NCBI RefSeq assembly: GCF_052324685.1
Contig: NC_135225.1
Span: forward strand, 6,139,758-6,203,757
Direction of reading: 5' to 3'
Source: Brachyhypopomus gauderio
Taxonomy: Eukaryota > Chordata > Actinopteri > Gymnotiformes > Hypopomidae
Length of the DNA stretch: 64,000 nucleotides
In this document: in pieces, positions 31,654 through 44,638 of the stretch
Numbering within the stretch: the stretch's first letter is position 1
Layout of the letters: every line of letters starts with the position of its first letter
Translations under genes and position numbers: made by a program
Notes under the pieces: generated by a model
Database searches by the model: none
What the model was told of the DNA's origin: nothing
Seen by the model: the letters and a program-made list of their open reading frames with translations, nothing else

Positions 31654-33080
31654 ATGCCTCAAACCTCACCGATCATCATCCGATACGGCCCTTACGAATC
31701 GTGTGGTATTGTTGAACACAGGACATTCCGCCTAGAAGGTATCCAAGGTAGGTACCTATAGCTCACCTACTCTGTTTAAGTCGTGATGATGGCCAGTGCG
31801 TCATCACCCCCTCTGTGCTGATGCGGGAAACCGCGGACACGTGAACACGCTTGATCAGGTCTGTTGACCGCAGTGTTGCGTGAATCATGAAATTATTCTC
31901 AATGCACTCTGCTTTCTCTCCATAAGCGGCTCTGAAAGACAGCGGCTACGTTTGGGTACTTGAAAAAACGTCCGACCGGAACCAAGTGGAGCTGGTTATC
32001 AACGGAGAGCGCGTGCACGCGTGCAACATTACCGATCTGGATTTCGGTAATAATTCACATTGCAGCATCCATAATGAACAGCACTTTATAGGCACTACGC
32101 AAATCTTATTTAAAAAACCCACCGTTGGTTAATGTAGTGGGCTGCCAGTTCATGTTTGATATTGCATTTGTTGTTCAGGTATTCCTGCCAGTGCCTGCCA
32201 GCAGGCCTGCACTTTATTGGTCTCTAAACCGTGTAGGCTACTGCAGAAGACACAGAGCTGTTATTGAGACACAAATGGCCTTCTGCAACTATCATTTCAC
32301 TTTATGATTTTTAAATATTCACTGACAAACCTACTCTAAAACTACTTTTATTGAGTAGGATGAATGTACACACTTTGCAAATACAAATTCCTCATGATTT
32401 CATTCTTTATTGCCTATTGTTAAATTTTTTAGTTGTTGCCTTTCAGGCCTAATATTACACTGAACTATCAGCCATCAAAACGCCTTTGTTCCTCAATAGT
32501 AATTCTTAATTCAGAGAACAGGATTTGAATTTATGATTTTTTAATCAGAAAAAAACTAGGAAATTCCATCTAGATGCCTACACTGTTGGTGTACACATAG
32601 TTTCATGGTTTTATTGCCATTCCCTTTTAAGCCATAGTTATAGCACATTTAATTATTTCAACTTTCAGTCACAAAGTAACTATATGAATGGCTCCATAAA
32701 GATAACTGACATTAAAATACTTTTCATTTCTATGTAGATCTCTGTGTTAAATTCTGAGGTAACTCTCCTAGAGTGCATATGATGAAGTTTCATGATTAAT
32801 GAGGACTAAGGGAACAGGAGTAAAACAGTAAACTATTTTCAAACAAATAAATAAATAAAGTGAAAACTTTATTTCTGTACAGTATGAGGAATTTGGATCC
32901 CAGAAAACAAATGTATCTACCACTGCTAATCTATCACTGCAGTGACTATGGAAAACTATCAGTAATTTTGAATATATCTAACAAGTAATGTTTTCACTAG
33001 GGGGTGATGGAAGACTTGATCCACTATGTCAAGAAGCCATAAAAGCAGTACGGAATGTATACCAACAGCACCAAATATAA
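31654..33080 (+). CDS. c10orf53: C10orf53-like UPF0728 protein, copy A, 3 exons, 97 aa
   Basis: Exons 31654-31747, 31927-32046 and 33001-33080 join in phase to 97 residues. The protein starts MPQTSPIIIRYGPYESCGIV, then has EHRTFRLEGIQAALKDSGY, DRNQVELVINGERVHACNI and the C-terminal DFGGDGRLDPLCQEAIKAV. This matches the UPF0728 family (human C10orf53) along its full length. The family has no established biochemical function. In tetrapods the gene also follows CHAT on the same strand, so the position supports orthology. The start codon lies only 37 bp after a hAT insertion that copy B lacks, so the promoter regions of the two copies differ although the predicted proteins appear identical. Confidence 0.9.
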
Positions 33081-34268
33081 TACATTTTTGTGCAGTTTTG
33101 TAAAAATGCAAGCAAATATTTTTGCTAAATTTATCATCAGAAGTAGTCACACCTCCATTTTGTGGTAAAAATGCTACTGTTTTTGTTTTAACCTCTTTAT
33201 TGTTTGGTATGGTTACTTTGCTAAATAGAAAAACAACAGACTAGATATTCTATGTCCTAAACTTAGACATTTGCATTTATACATTATCACATGTGAAAAT
33301 TAAATTACTTACTAAGTATTGCTTCCGTGCATGCATGGGATACTAGAAGAAATGTAACTGTACATCATCAACAGTATTTAACTTTTAATCCAAATCTGTA
33401 AATGGAACTGTTTCGTGAGAAGTCCATTAGGCCATAGATGTTGCCAATTAAATGCTATGCAGTTTTACAAAACTGGATTAAGAATGACCATCAATTATTG
33501 TATTGCTCACTGTGTGTATATAATATATGCAGTAAAATATAGTCTAGTCTACTATAGGATGACAGGTGTGTACTGTGTACTTAATGCTTAGATTGAAACA
33601 CTGTGTAGCTTCAATAACATTTATGGCATTTGGCAGAGGCTCCTATCCAGGATGACTCACATATGTATCAGTATGAAAATACATATATTCCCTGAAAAAT
33701 AAAACCCAACACTTTGGTGTTACTAGCACTCACACTTGACCTACCAGGTGAGCTACAGAAGAATCCCAGTGTCAGATATTCCTGTTTCATGACATTAAAT
33801 CAGCAAATTGTAACCCAGGATTATTCTAGAACTGAACATTCTAATCTTATGCCACTACAGGAAAATAATTGTAAGTCTTCCTTTAATAATTCCACGATTA
33901 AGCTCTTCTCTAGATTAAGCTAAGCAACATCCAGAACCAATCAAGAAACCAACCAACCAATCAAGAAACAACCAGAAACAATGTTCTACACAATAGGGGT
34001 TTCTTTATTGACATACATTTAAATCTTGTGATTACACCACTGACCAGGCAATGTGATAGCTGCTTAAATAAGGCACTTAGGAGAGGCAGTGGAGGTGTAC
34101 TGTAGAGTGATCTGAGGGGCAGTGCAGTTTCTGGACCGAAAAAGCTTGAATGGCATTAACTTCACACACATTTCTTCTCTAACTGCACGGAGATGGTCAG
34201 TTATTTTATTTTGAAGGTTTAGTGTGAATCACAGTTGAAAGCCGTGTTCTTTCTTTATTCTCCAAAAG

Positions 34269-34599
34269 ATTTGCAGCTCATCTAATTTCAGGGGTGTTAG
34301 AATACAAGTGTCTACTTGATGGGTAAGTTCCATCTTGTTAATTTTCTTTTAAACAGTAATAGCTGTTTGATTTTATTCTGGGTATAAACATTGCAAGCTG
34401 TTCCATTCATTAGGAACAGCCTGGTCTTCTGTGTGAGAGTCTGCTCAAGCTGTGTTTTTGCAGGCATGCCCTACCAGTGGACTACGCCCGGGGTCAGCTG
34501 GCCGGGACTCCCCTGTGCATGGATCAGTACTACAGGCTCTTCACTACAGTACTACAGCACGCTTCCCACAGAGTGAAGAACGGGGGGCGAGAGGCATAG
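34269..34599 (+). pseudogene. chat: Truncated duplicate chat exons: exon 4 and a chimeric exon 5/14
   Basis: Positions 34269-34322 repeat chat exon 4 with both splice sites. 34464-34544 repeats the first 81 bases of exon 5. An 11-13-nt scar (34545-34557, TACAGTACTACAG) then joins directly into the last 42 bases of exon 14, ending at the native TAG (34597-34599). The chimeric exon stays in frame: DQYYRLFT, then TVLQ, then [13 protein letters not shown] and stop. Followed by the duplicated chat 3' UTR, it could act as an alternative terminal exon. Without the catalytic exons it cannot make an active enzyme. Confidence 0.88.
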
Positions 34600-35592
34600 C
34601 ACACCTGAGAAACTAAGTCACCTGTAATTTGGCAAAGTATTTTTTTTATAATTTAGACATTGTATTTAAATTAATATCAATCTAAATGTGATGGTTCAAT
34701 AATGTGTAGGAATAGGCCTAATACTACCACCACTAGAAATCTGCATCAAGAAAAACTATAAACACCAAGCTATATATTTTGAGTTGTCCACTGTGCACTG
34801 ATAAGTGTCTAAGAGAAATGTGTACGTCTCTGTGTGTCTGAAATGAAAAGTGGATCAACATGTGTTACATAAGCTCCTGAATTGTTTGACTATTGTAAAT
34901 GTCTGTATGTGAGTATTGAGTGTCTAATTTTAAATATGCTCAACTAATTAGCTGTTTGAAAAAAAATAAACTAATATTTATTACCACAAACATTTGCCTA
35001 CTCATCATAGGCTACAATATGTCTTTCATGGACATTTGTAAAAATTGTCTTATATGAGCTCATCAAGTTAAGTGACCTAGCTCTTACCTGAAGTCGAAAT
35101 CGATCTTCAGTGCTCCAACATGTCTGTTTGATGAGACACTTTGGCGTTACACTAACTGTGTAGACCAACACTGTACTAGAAAACAGAGGGCCTATCCTGA
35201 TATAACACACAGTCCCCACATTACACCCTGCAGTGTGTCCTGATAAAACACACAGTCCCCACATTACACCCTGCAGTGTGTCCTGGGTACTTGGTAGTGA
35301 AAAACGTTCAAGGTGTTACAATTCCGAATACCACTGCTTACCATAGCCATCATTTCTAACTTCTTTGCTTTACTAGCTAAGTATTTATGTAAAGCTGCAG
35401 GGGGAATCACTGTAATAAAGTTTTTCATTGTTTCTAAACACATTTTGTCGAGTTTGTCGACCTTTACCTGTTGCTAGGGGACAGGAGGCACGTGACCAAT
35501 GGCTGCCGCGCGCTCGAGTCAGTTGGATGTTTTGTTTGTTTGCGTTTTTGCTGTTGGTAATGTGAGCTTTTCCTGTTCACTCTTTGTCTAAT

Positions 35593-37019
35593 ATGCCTCA
35601 AACCTCACCGATCATCATCCGATACGGCCCTTACGAATCGTGTGGTATTGTTGAACACAGGACATTCCGCCTAGAAGGTATCCAAGGTAGGTACCTATAG
35701 CTCACCTACTCTGTTTAAGTCGTGATGATGGCCAGTGCGTCATCACCCCCTCTGTGCTGATGCGGGAAACCGCGGACACGTGAACACGCTTGATCAGGTC
35801 TGTTGACCGCAGTGTTGCGTGAATCATGAAATTATTCTCAATGCACTCTGCTTTCTCTCCATAAGCGGCTCTGAAAGACAGCGGCTACGTTTGGGTACTT
35901 GAAAAAACGTCCGACCGGAACCAAGTGGAGCTGGTTATCAACGGAGAGCGCGTGCACGCGTGCAACATTACCGATCTGGATTTCGGTAATAATTCACATT
36001 GCAGCATCCATAATGAACAGCACTTTATAGGCACTACGCAAATCTTATTTAAAAAACCCACCGTTGGTTAATGTAGTGGGCTGCCAGTTCATGTTTGATA
36101 TTGCATTTGTTGTTCAGGTATTCCTGCCAGTGCCTGCCAGCAGGCCTGCACTTTATTGGTCTCTAAACCGTGTAGGCTACTGCAGAAGACACAGAGCTGT
36201 TATTGAGACACAAATGGCCTTCTGCAACTATCATTTCACTTTATGATTTTTAAATATTCACTGACAAACCTACTCTAAAACTACTTTTATTGAGTAGGAT
36301 GAATGTACACACTTTGCAAATACAAATTCCTCATGATTTCATTCTTTATTGCCTATTGTTAAATTTTTTAGTTGTTGCCTTTCAGGCCTAATATTACACT
36401 GAACTATCAGCCATCAAAACGCCTTTGTTCCTCAATAGTAATTCTTAATTCAGAGAACAGGATTTGAATTTATGATTTTTTAATCAGAAAAAAACTAGGA
36501 AATTCCATCTAGATGCCTACACTGTTGGTGTACACATAGTTTCATGGTTTTATTGCCATTCCCTTTTAAGCCATAGTTATAGCACATTTAATTATTTCAA
36601 CTTTCAGTCACAAAGTAACTATATGAATGGCTCCATAAAGATAACTGACATTAAAATACTTTTCATTTCTATGTAGATCTCTGTGTTAAATTCTGAGGTA
36701 ACTCTCCTAGAGTGCATATGATGAAGTTTCATGATTAATGAGGACTAAGGGAACAGGAGTAAAACAGTAAACTATTTTCAAACAAATAAATAAATAAAGT
36801 GAAAACTTTATTTCTGTACAGTATGAGGAATTTGGATCCCAGAAAACAAATGTATCTACCACTGCTAATCTATCACTGCAGTGACTATGGAAAACTATCA
36901 GTAATTTTGAATATATCTAACAAGTAATGTTTTCACTAGGGGGTGATGGAAGACTTGATCCACTATGTCAAGAAGCCATAAAAGCAGTACGGAATGTATA
37001 CCAACAGCACCAAATATAA
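35593..37019 (+). CDS. c10orf53: C10orf53-like UPF0728 protein, copy B, 3 exons, 97 aa
   Basis: Exons 35593-35686, 35866-35985 and 36940-37019, at a constant offset of 3,939 from copy A, encode the same 97-residue UPF0728 protein with all splice sites intact. Unlike copy A, its upstream flank is uninterrupted by the hAT element and runs back to the duplicated chat 3' UTR. It may be a recent extra gene, or an assembly duplicate of copy A from the other haplotype. Its function is unknown, as for the family. Confidence 0.88.
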
Positions 37020-38308
37020 TACATTTTTGTGCAGTTTTGTAAAAATGCAAGCAAATATTTTTGCTAAATTTATCATCAGAAGTAGTCACACCTCCATTTT
37101 GTGGTAAAAATGCTACTGTTTTTGTTTTAACCTCTTTATTGTTTGGTATGGTTACTTTGCTAAATAGAAAAACAACAGACTAGATATTCTATGTCCTAAA
37201 CTTAGACATTTGCATTTATACATTATCACATGTGAAAATTAAATTACTTACTAAGTATTGCTTCCGTGCATGCATGGGATACTAGAAGAAATGTAACTGT
37301 ACATCATCAACAGTATTTAACTTTTAATCCAAATCTGTAAATGGAACTGTTTCGTGAGAAGTCCATTAGGCCATAGATGTTGCCAATTAAATGCTATGCA
37401 GTTTTACAAAACTGGATTAAGAATGACCATCAATTATTGTATTGCTCACTGTGTGTATATAATATATGCAGTAAAATATAGTCTAGTCTACTATAGGATG
37501 ACAGGTGTGTACTGTGTACTTAATGCTTCGTGTTTTATAAGCACATTGATATCATCAAAACTAAGTACACTAAGGACATTGCCACTGCTGAACCTTCAAG
37601 TGTATCATAGTCCTGACAGGTAGCGCGTGTTTTGGTGGCCACAAAGAACACTGTGGCAGCCATAGAGAATATTTCTACTTGTCACTGTGCCATCTGTTTA
37701 AATGTCTCAGGATGTAGTCAGGTGTGACAGTACATGAAGAAAGATAGGGGAATATGCTTATGTCAAGAAGAAACCATGTTCATCTTTCCAAATGTACTAG
37801 AGGAAATCAACCTGATTTCGTGTTGACCCAGTCATGCATTTAAATTGGCTGCATTGACTAAGTAAGTCTAGACCGGCATCAGTGCCTACTCTACTGATGA
37901 ATATGACTCAGCAGGCTATTCTTAGTAGCAGATGGAGATAATACTGAAGATCTCAATACATGCACCATCACTGTCATTCGATGTCCAAAGATGTATAGAG
38001 CATTGAGAACAAGCTTCAAGTAAAGCACGAGAAGACTGTTTAGATCAGCTGAGCTGGATAAAGAAACTGCTGCTCTCAAAGGCAGCAGATCAGGTATGGT
38101 GTCCAGGACCCTCTCGAGCTCTGCCAGGTGAGCAAGCGTGCTTCCAGTGGCAGGCGCTGCAGCACAGTCTGGGCCAATGTACCTGAGGTCAGGTTAAAGG
38201 AGACCTGCAGTCCGGTTCTGTTTGCAGGACAGCTGTTTTTGTGAATGGTTAAAGGTGGAAGAAAAAAGTAATCAAGTAATGTGAGCATGAGAACACACAC
38301 ATACCCAC

Positions 38309-38318
<10 letters not shown>

Positions 38319-38385
<67 letters not shown>
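38319..38385. repeat. (TA)n(CA)n compound microsatellite
   Basis: A TA run of about 25 repeats is followed by about 8 CA repeats, inside an intron of the ogdhl relic. Confidence 0.95.
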
Positions 38386-41094
38386 TTTTGTATATTTCAC
38401 TTGTTCTCTGCACCCCAATTTAAATTTGTGAACTTTCATGTAACAACAGTACCACCAGACTCTCAGGAGGACAAAGTCCATACATGTTTTCTCCAAAATG
38501 TGTGAGCACAGCCAGTATTTGAAGCTTCAGTTGCACAAGTCTGCTGAATCTCATCACATCTGGAGAAAAGGCTTAACCACTTGTTGGAAACTATATCTGG
38601 GTACCATAGGTGATCTGCATGGATAACCCATAACCCATGTCCCTCTACAAAAGAGAGGCAGTGACCCAGATCGTCTCACTTCACTATGTATAGGACTGCA
38701 ATCTTGTGTAGGTTTACAAAAAAAATGCAGCTGTTTTTTACTGTACATGTTAATACTTTACAAAAATAAATACAATAAAATAAACACATGAAGGACTAGT
38801 ACATGAAGTTGCAGTTCGCTGATTACAGCATTCGTTAATGGACTTGGGCAGTTTTGGTGGTCACCTGCTCCTGGCAGAAAATTGCAACAATATCTTCCAG
38901 CTTGAGATGTTTCTTCCTTGCCTTTTTATAGTAGACTTTGACAGTGCAGAAGATTACTCTTCATATAACTCTAGAACCCTAATCTTTTTTATTCTTCTGA
39001 ACTTTGTTCCTTTAGAATAAAATATTTTATCTTTATATTGTTCCCCTAAAATGTCTGATCAATCTGAGATGTGTAAAATTATCTTAAGAAAATTCTTACA
39101 CACCTGTGCTCAACTCATCAAAACAAGTGGGCCTCAGGGAGCTTCATTAAGGACTTGAGCGTGGAAATGAAAGACAGCTAAAACAAACAACACCACCGGT
39201 GTTACATCGGTCACAGTGAGACAGAACAACAGTTTTCTTTTACCACTTTAACTTTGAAGGAATCGTACAGTAAATAAAGTTCTGACAGCTGAGAGTCCAA
39301 CCAAAACAACAAATTAAGAGGGCTTTTGTACAAAGCAAACACCGTTGTCCCCAGACGGCCCGTTTAATTTGCTCTGGATGAGATTTTCTCATGCTCCACA
39401 AAGCACTGCATTTATCTGCAACTGGGGAAGGCAATTACTGTAGCAGAAAATAAGTGTGTGGGGAGAACCCTGAAACTTTCAGTTCATACAGTTCTCTGCC
39501 CATCAGAAGAGTCATCATTGCTTATTACAGTAAGAAAAACTACAACGGTTGATTATAAGCCTCATGAATAAATAGAGTTGGAATAGCACTTGGTTTGAAA
39601 AAGCAATATACTATTTACAGCAAACCAATACTTGGGGAATGTCGAGACAGAATATCTATTACACAGATAACAGATGTAAGAAAATATTTGCCTGAGTATA
39701 AAGGACTGGAGAGATGTTTTCTTACCGGCTTTCTGAATGGTAATAAGATAATGGAAGTAAATGGCAGGTGTTGAGCAGCTCACCATGATCCGGGTACAGT
39801 CGTATAGCTCCAGTGAATCCCTTAGTCAGAAATAAATGATGCTTGTTTAGAACTGATCATTAATAGTGCAACAAAACTGCAATTACAGACTAATTTCATA
39901 ATGATGGTGTTAGTAATGTTACACAGAAGTTATATAACTGTTTTATAACTGCATCTTTCAGTGACTACGCAGCCCCCTTTTGTAAGTTCAGTTCCACATT
40001 TCTCATATATATAGGTTCTGTACGCAGAACAAAATAGTGCATCCACATTATTTGGACAGAGCATGGAAGAATGTGATTTATGATTTTTGCATAACAAAAC
40101 ACCAGAAAAGGGATATTTACATTTTTTTCTTTCATCCATTCATTCATAAAATTATCTCCTCATGGATATCCAGGCACAGATGGCAGTGACATTGTAAAAA
40201 ATCAAAATCTGTCATTAGCTTGATAAGCAGGGACATACATGAACAGGTAAAGCTCTCCTGGACTATTGATGGATAATATAATGAATATAACTTAGTGTTA
40301 CACCTGTAAAAGCCCCAGATGTAGTAATAGCTAGTCACAGTCTTGTAAGTTCTTGCCTTGTCTGGGGGACTCCCTGCTAAGCACTAAAAGAAACATTAAT
40401 GATGGTGTCTTTCGACATTAACTAAATGGTTGTTCTTCAAGAAGTTCCAGTAAAGTGCTTAAGGGACAGAGTTCCTATGGGTATCAGTTTGAACCATTTA
40501 TAGGAAGCTCACTTACCAGACAGCAATAAAGGTCATCCTTACTCATGTGCAAGAAATACTCAGGGTGTGCAGACGAGTGCTCTGGACCCTAGTAATCACC
40601 CACACACAGCAGGCTAAGCTGAAGAGTTATAGCCTCATTTGGAAGACCCTGACAAACCTTGAGTCATCACTATTGATCCCTATACAATTACTTTGCCCTA
40701 ATGTTGAGTTTTAACAACAAGGACACACTTTTTTTTTTTACTCAAGTACAGATTTGGTCCAGTGGTAAAACTGGATATGGTCCACATGATTGAGAGATCC
40801 TACAATTGTAGTTGTAGAGGCTGTAGACTACAATATTACTGTAAGTTGTAAATTTAGCTATTTCAGAAATAATTCAATGACATTCTTGAATATATTTTAT
40901 TATATGATCTTTATTCCATCTACAGAAGTGATGGAATTAAAAGTTCATAACTAGTTTAACTGTCAACTGCAATACCTGAGGCTGTTTGAGGCCACGATGG
41001 TTTTGCGTGGATCTGCCATAGAGGCAGAAAATTGACCCTCTCCCTTCAACTTCAGGAGGATTCCTGCTGTGTCAAACTATAGCAGAGAAACTCA

Positions 41095-41095
<1 letters not shown>

Positions 41096-41136
<41 letters not shown>
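41096..41136. repeat. (CT)n microsatellite
   Basis: About 19 CT repeats followed by a longer CT-rich stretch to 41175. Confidence 0.95.
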
Positions 41137-41139
<3 letters not shown>

Positions 41140-44100
41140 CATCTCTCGCTCTTTTTTCTCTCCTTGTCTTTCTCTCCAATCAGAGATAGGGGAAGAGAGG
41201 CAGAAAAGTAAGCCCAGAGATGTGATGTGTTTTGCCAGGTTGCTCAGATGCATTTTTAGACCAGCCATCAAATCCAGCGCAATGTGAAAGCATTAAAAAT
41301 TTCTTAAACATCACAGTAATGATGCAGCAGTAATGTCTCAGAGAATGACGGGTTTTTTGTATTGTAGTCAGATAGATGAGGGTCAGGTGACTACACAGAG
41401 AGGCTAGATAGAATTGACATCTCATAGAATCACATGTGCCCCGGTGCCTTGTAGCGCTACACTAACCATTCTAAGGTTTTGCAATAAGTAATATATGGCC
41501 CTGATGGTCCTTTACTTTCTTGTAAGAGTCCATTAGGCACACATGTTGCTCTCAAAGAATGAATCACAGAGGCAATGGGTAATTCACATTGTTAGATAAC
41601 AATTGGAAATGGCGAGTGTAGCAAAGCAAAACAAATGGAGCAGGAATTAGTCCTAATTTGGAGCCTGTTTTGCTGTGCTCATTTAATCACAGCTGTGATT
41701 CGAAAATGGCTCTTTGTATTACAGTGCCATGGCCCTGCGGAGTCACCGTGGAAACGCAGAGCAGCTAGAGGTTAACCACTGTCTCCACCTGTTATCTGCA
41801 TCAGTCAAGAAACAGAAGAGAAGGGGCACGCACATTCACAAACACAGATGACTGAAGCAGCTACTCATAGCCATTAAGTCCCTAGGTAATGACTGAGAAC
41901 AGCAGACTGAGGCACAGAGGCGTGCTCACTCCCCTGACCACTGCAGGAGTCTCGCTGAGAGCAGGGTGGTGGTGCACGTGTTGGGGCACGCTGTGAGCAG
42001 AGTGGTACTGCACGCATGTGCCAGCTCTCAGAGACCACATCAATAGACAGGCTTACGAGACGAGCTGCTTCTCCAGCTGCATCTAACTAACATATTCTCT
42101 CAGAAATGTTCTAGATCAAAGCCTACATCACCTACAGCCAGCACAGAGGAAAACCACAAGTCATAAATATGAAGTTGAGAAGCAAATAATGTTGGTTGTA
42201 GAGTTGGTTTGTACTGAGAGAATTTTGCTCAGCATTTCTCTGGGATTAGGAGTTTCCACTTCAAGGCTCAACAAAACACAAACCTGGCCAGTTTCCTCTC
42301 ACAGGGCTGAAATTAGCCAAAGTGGGAGAGCGAGCACCTGTGTGTCGCACCTGCTGTGGTGTGTCGTCAAACGGGTTTCCTTCAGTGTCAACAAAAGCGG
42401 TACCGTGACAGGACCATGTGGGCATCTATCTCTCTCCCACGAGACTCCGTCTGAGACAGACTGACGTCATCTGTCACTGTACAGACGATAACTCTAGCCG
42501 AACGGCTGGGCTTCTCTGTGCCGCTCTGAATGATGAGGCAGCTGGCACTATGTATTTTTTTAGGTTAATGGTACTGATGAATTCAGTCATAGATTGACAC
42601 ACTGAAGGTACATCCCAGTAAAGCTGCCACAAACACCCAAAGTGTGAGTCACAACTGTGTCTTTGGGGAACGTTTAAGTCTGTCTTGATGCTCAGGGAGC
42701 ATGCAGGCTGCTTTAGAAGAGTCTCCACATACAGGTGTGCTTTCCTGAAGAGACCTCCTGTCCACAAAGTGTGACATGAATCCTGTCTCTGAGCAGGGAG
42801 CCAAAGGCTATATTCTCCTCCAGTGCCCAGTCCACTGTCTGTTTGCTAATCACGTTCTCAACGATCCTCAACAATCCTGGGATTTAACAAAGAAATCCAC
42901 ACAAAAAAGATAAAAATCCTATCAAATTCTGGGTCTTAATATTCATACTTAGGAAAAAACTGAATTTCGAATAGTCAAATGCGTAGATAGTGGCAAGTCA
43001 TCGTCTTTCCATTTCCACAACCTTCCCTACCAAGACCTGTTCATGAAGGTGGGACATCTTCAGTTCTGGAGAGTCAGAGTTCAGGACAGTGTAGTGAGCT
43101 TCCGCTCAAACATACTTGATTCAACTCCTTAGTTAATTATCAATTTTAGTGCAGAGCATATTCACCAATCTGTGCAGTAATTAAGTTGGGTACCCTTGCA
43201 CTCAAGAAATCCCAGGTAACACTGTTTCCCGTACTGGTTGCTGGTAGGTAAGAACCATTAAGTAATGAGATACTTGTACAAGCATGTTGGGCCAATATGT
43301 GATTAAAACAATTCAGAGGATGAAACTCTCAGTGTACTAATCATTTCATCATAAAGAAAGTCAGTGGAGGGAATTATCTTAAGTGGTGCGGAGGCCTTAT
43401 GTACTGATTGGCAACTGCTGAGTGAGTGATTTCTACTTGGAGCCAAGATATAAAGAAGGATTGGTCGAAACGATTCGGTGTTAAGGATGATTTAGGAGTG
43501 TTTGGGGTCGGCAGGCTGATGCTGGTGGCTTTAGTTTAATGGTCCCTGGGTGCAGCTGAATCACGCCCATGGACCTCCTCTGTATTCCATCTCGATGAGG
43601 GAGTACTGAGGCTCCCCTGCATCTCTGCAGCTCTAGCGTCCCAGGGAGCGCTGCTAATCACACACAGCAGTGCCATCGCCCTCCGGCACTGCCTTTGTGT
43701 GGAAAGTGCAGAATCAGTCAAGCACAGCAGACAGATATCTGTGATATTCGACAGACTGAGTGACATCTAAGGCTCAGTGCTGTGAAGGAGAAGTATTGCG
43801 GAAGGCCGGAGCTGGCGGCCTGAAGAACGTGCTTCAGGACGCCCTCGGGCCGCCACGTGGGGTGGACCATACGCTTTGGATCACCCATATTTGAGATGCA
43901 ATCTAAACAAAGAAGCAGATCATTATGAATTCCTGATTAAAGCTCAAATTTTGCCAAGCAGAAAAATCATGGTTATGATTGGAAATTCAACAGCAGTACT
44001 TCACTAAGGCGAGTCAAGCCAGTGATGAATGTGTCGTATTTTGCTTCTTCGCAGATCTTGTCGTGTGTAGCCACTTCTTCCTGCGAACAGTTACCTGCAT

Positions 44101-44594
44101 TTGACATCATGTAGACATTGCCCACAGTTTAAGCATTATGTGAAATCGTTAGCAAGAAACAGAAGGACATAACACATTTGTGACAAATGATTCATTAGGC
44201 ATGGCATCTATGATGCCTAATGAATGGGGTACTATTGTGTACAGAAAACAGTGAGCTTAAGTCAAAATTAATACCCAGTGAATTCCCCTGAGCTGTGACA
44301 GTGCGCAGAGAGTGACAGTGATGCAATTGTAAATAAAACGAGCTGCCATCTGGCCAGACAGGATGTCAGTCATACCCACTGCAAAAATGGCAGCGCCCAA
44401 GCTTTGGTTTCTATGGCAACTCTGATGCTGAGGGGTTTCTGGGCAATAGCAGGTATATATGGGTGGAGCACAGGACAAATGTGGCAGGAATTATCCTAGC
44501 AACCGAAAACCACATTCAACTGGTGTCAACAATAAACTACAATAAACAAACTACAGATGTACTGAAGGATTCCACTAATTTACGGTGTAGGAAG

Positions 44595-44598
<4 letters not shown>

Positions 44599-44637
<39 letters not shown>
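44599..44637. repeat. (CA)n microsatellite
   Basis: About 19 uninterrupted CA repeats. Confidence 0.95.

Positions 44638-44638
<1 letters not shown>

Larger units (their letters stand above)
23408..33589. repeat. Source copy (A) of a tandem segmental duplication
   Basis: Sequence from about 23408 (TAGATTGAAACACTG) to 33589 (TACTTAATGCTT) is the template of the copy at 33590-37528. Copy A keeps chat exons 4-14 and carries the hAT element at 30602-31617. Outside the two large gaps the copies differ only by isolated bases, for example position 23424 and one inserted base near 23503. Confidence 0.92.
33590..37528. repeat. Duplicated copy (B) of the chat 3' region and c10orf53
   Basis: Three collinear blocks match copy A: 33590-34544 to 23408-24361, 34556-35564 to 29593-30601, and 35565-37528 to 31626-33589. 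Relative to A it lacks 24362 to about 29592 (chat exon 5 end to exon 14) and the hAT element. The downstream edge (ATGCTT|CGTGTTTT) returns to unique sequence at 37529. The tandem junction at 33589/33590 (AATGCTT|AGATT) has at most one or two bases of microhomology. Confidence 0.93.

Noticed and set aside
41000-41070. GILLKLKG-type peptide on the minus strand resembling the OGDHL GSLLKEG segment
   Set aside because: A far better and collinear match to the same segment (QTVDWALEENIAFGSLL) lies at about 42820, so this one is chance.
41720-41830. Minus-strand HGDSAG resembling the OGDH HGDAAFAGQG motif
   Set aside because: It is out of order relative to the solid relics at 42.8 and 43.8 kb, with only a few residues matching.
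42290-42330. Minus-strand GNWPGLCFVEP resembling OGDHL DSPWPGFF
   Set aside because: It lies on the wrong side of the 42.8-kb exon for a collinear gene, so it is probably coincidental.
44340-44430. Minus-strand GAAIFAVG and KPLSI possibly derived from the OGDHL HGDAAFAGQG exon
   Set aside because: The order is correct but similarity is too weak to count as evidence. It was left out of the pseudogene call.
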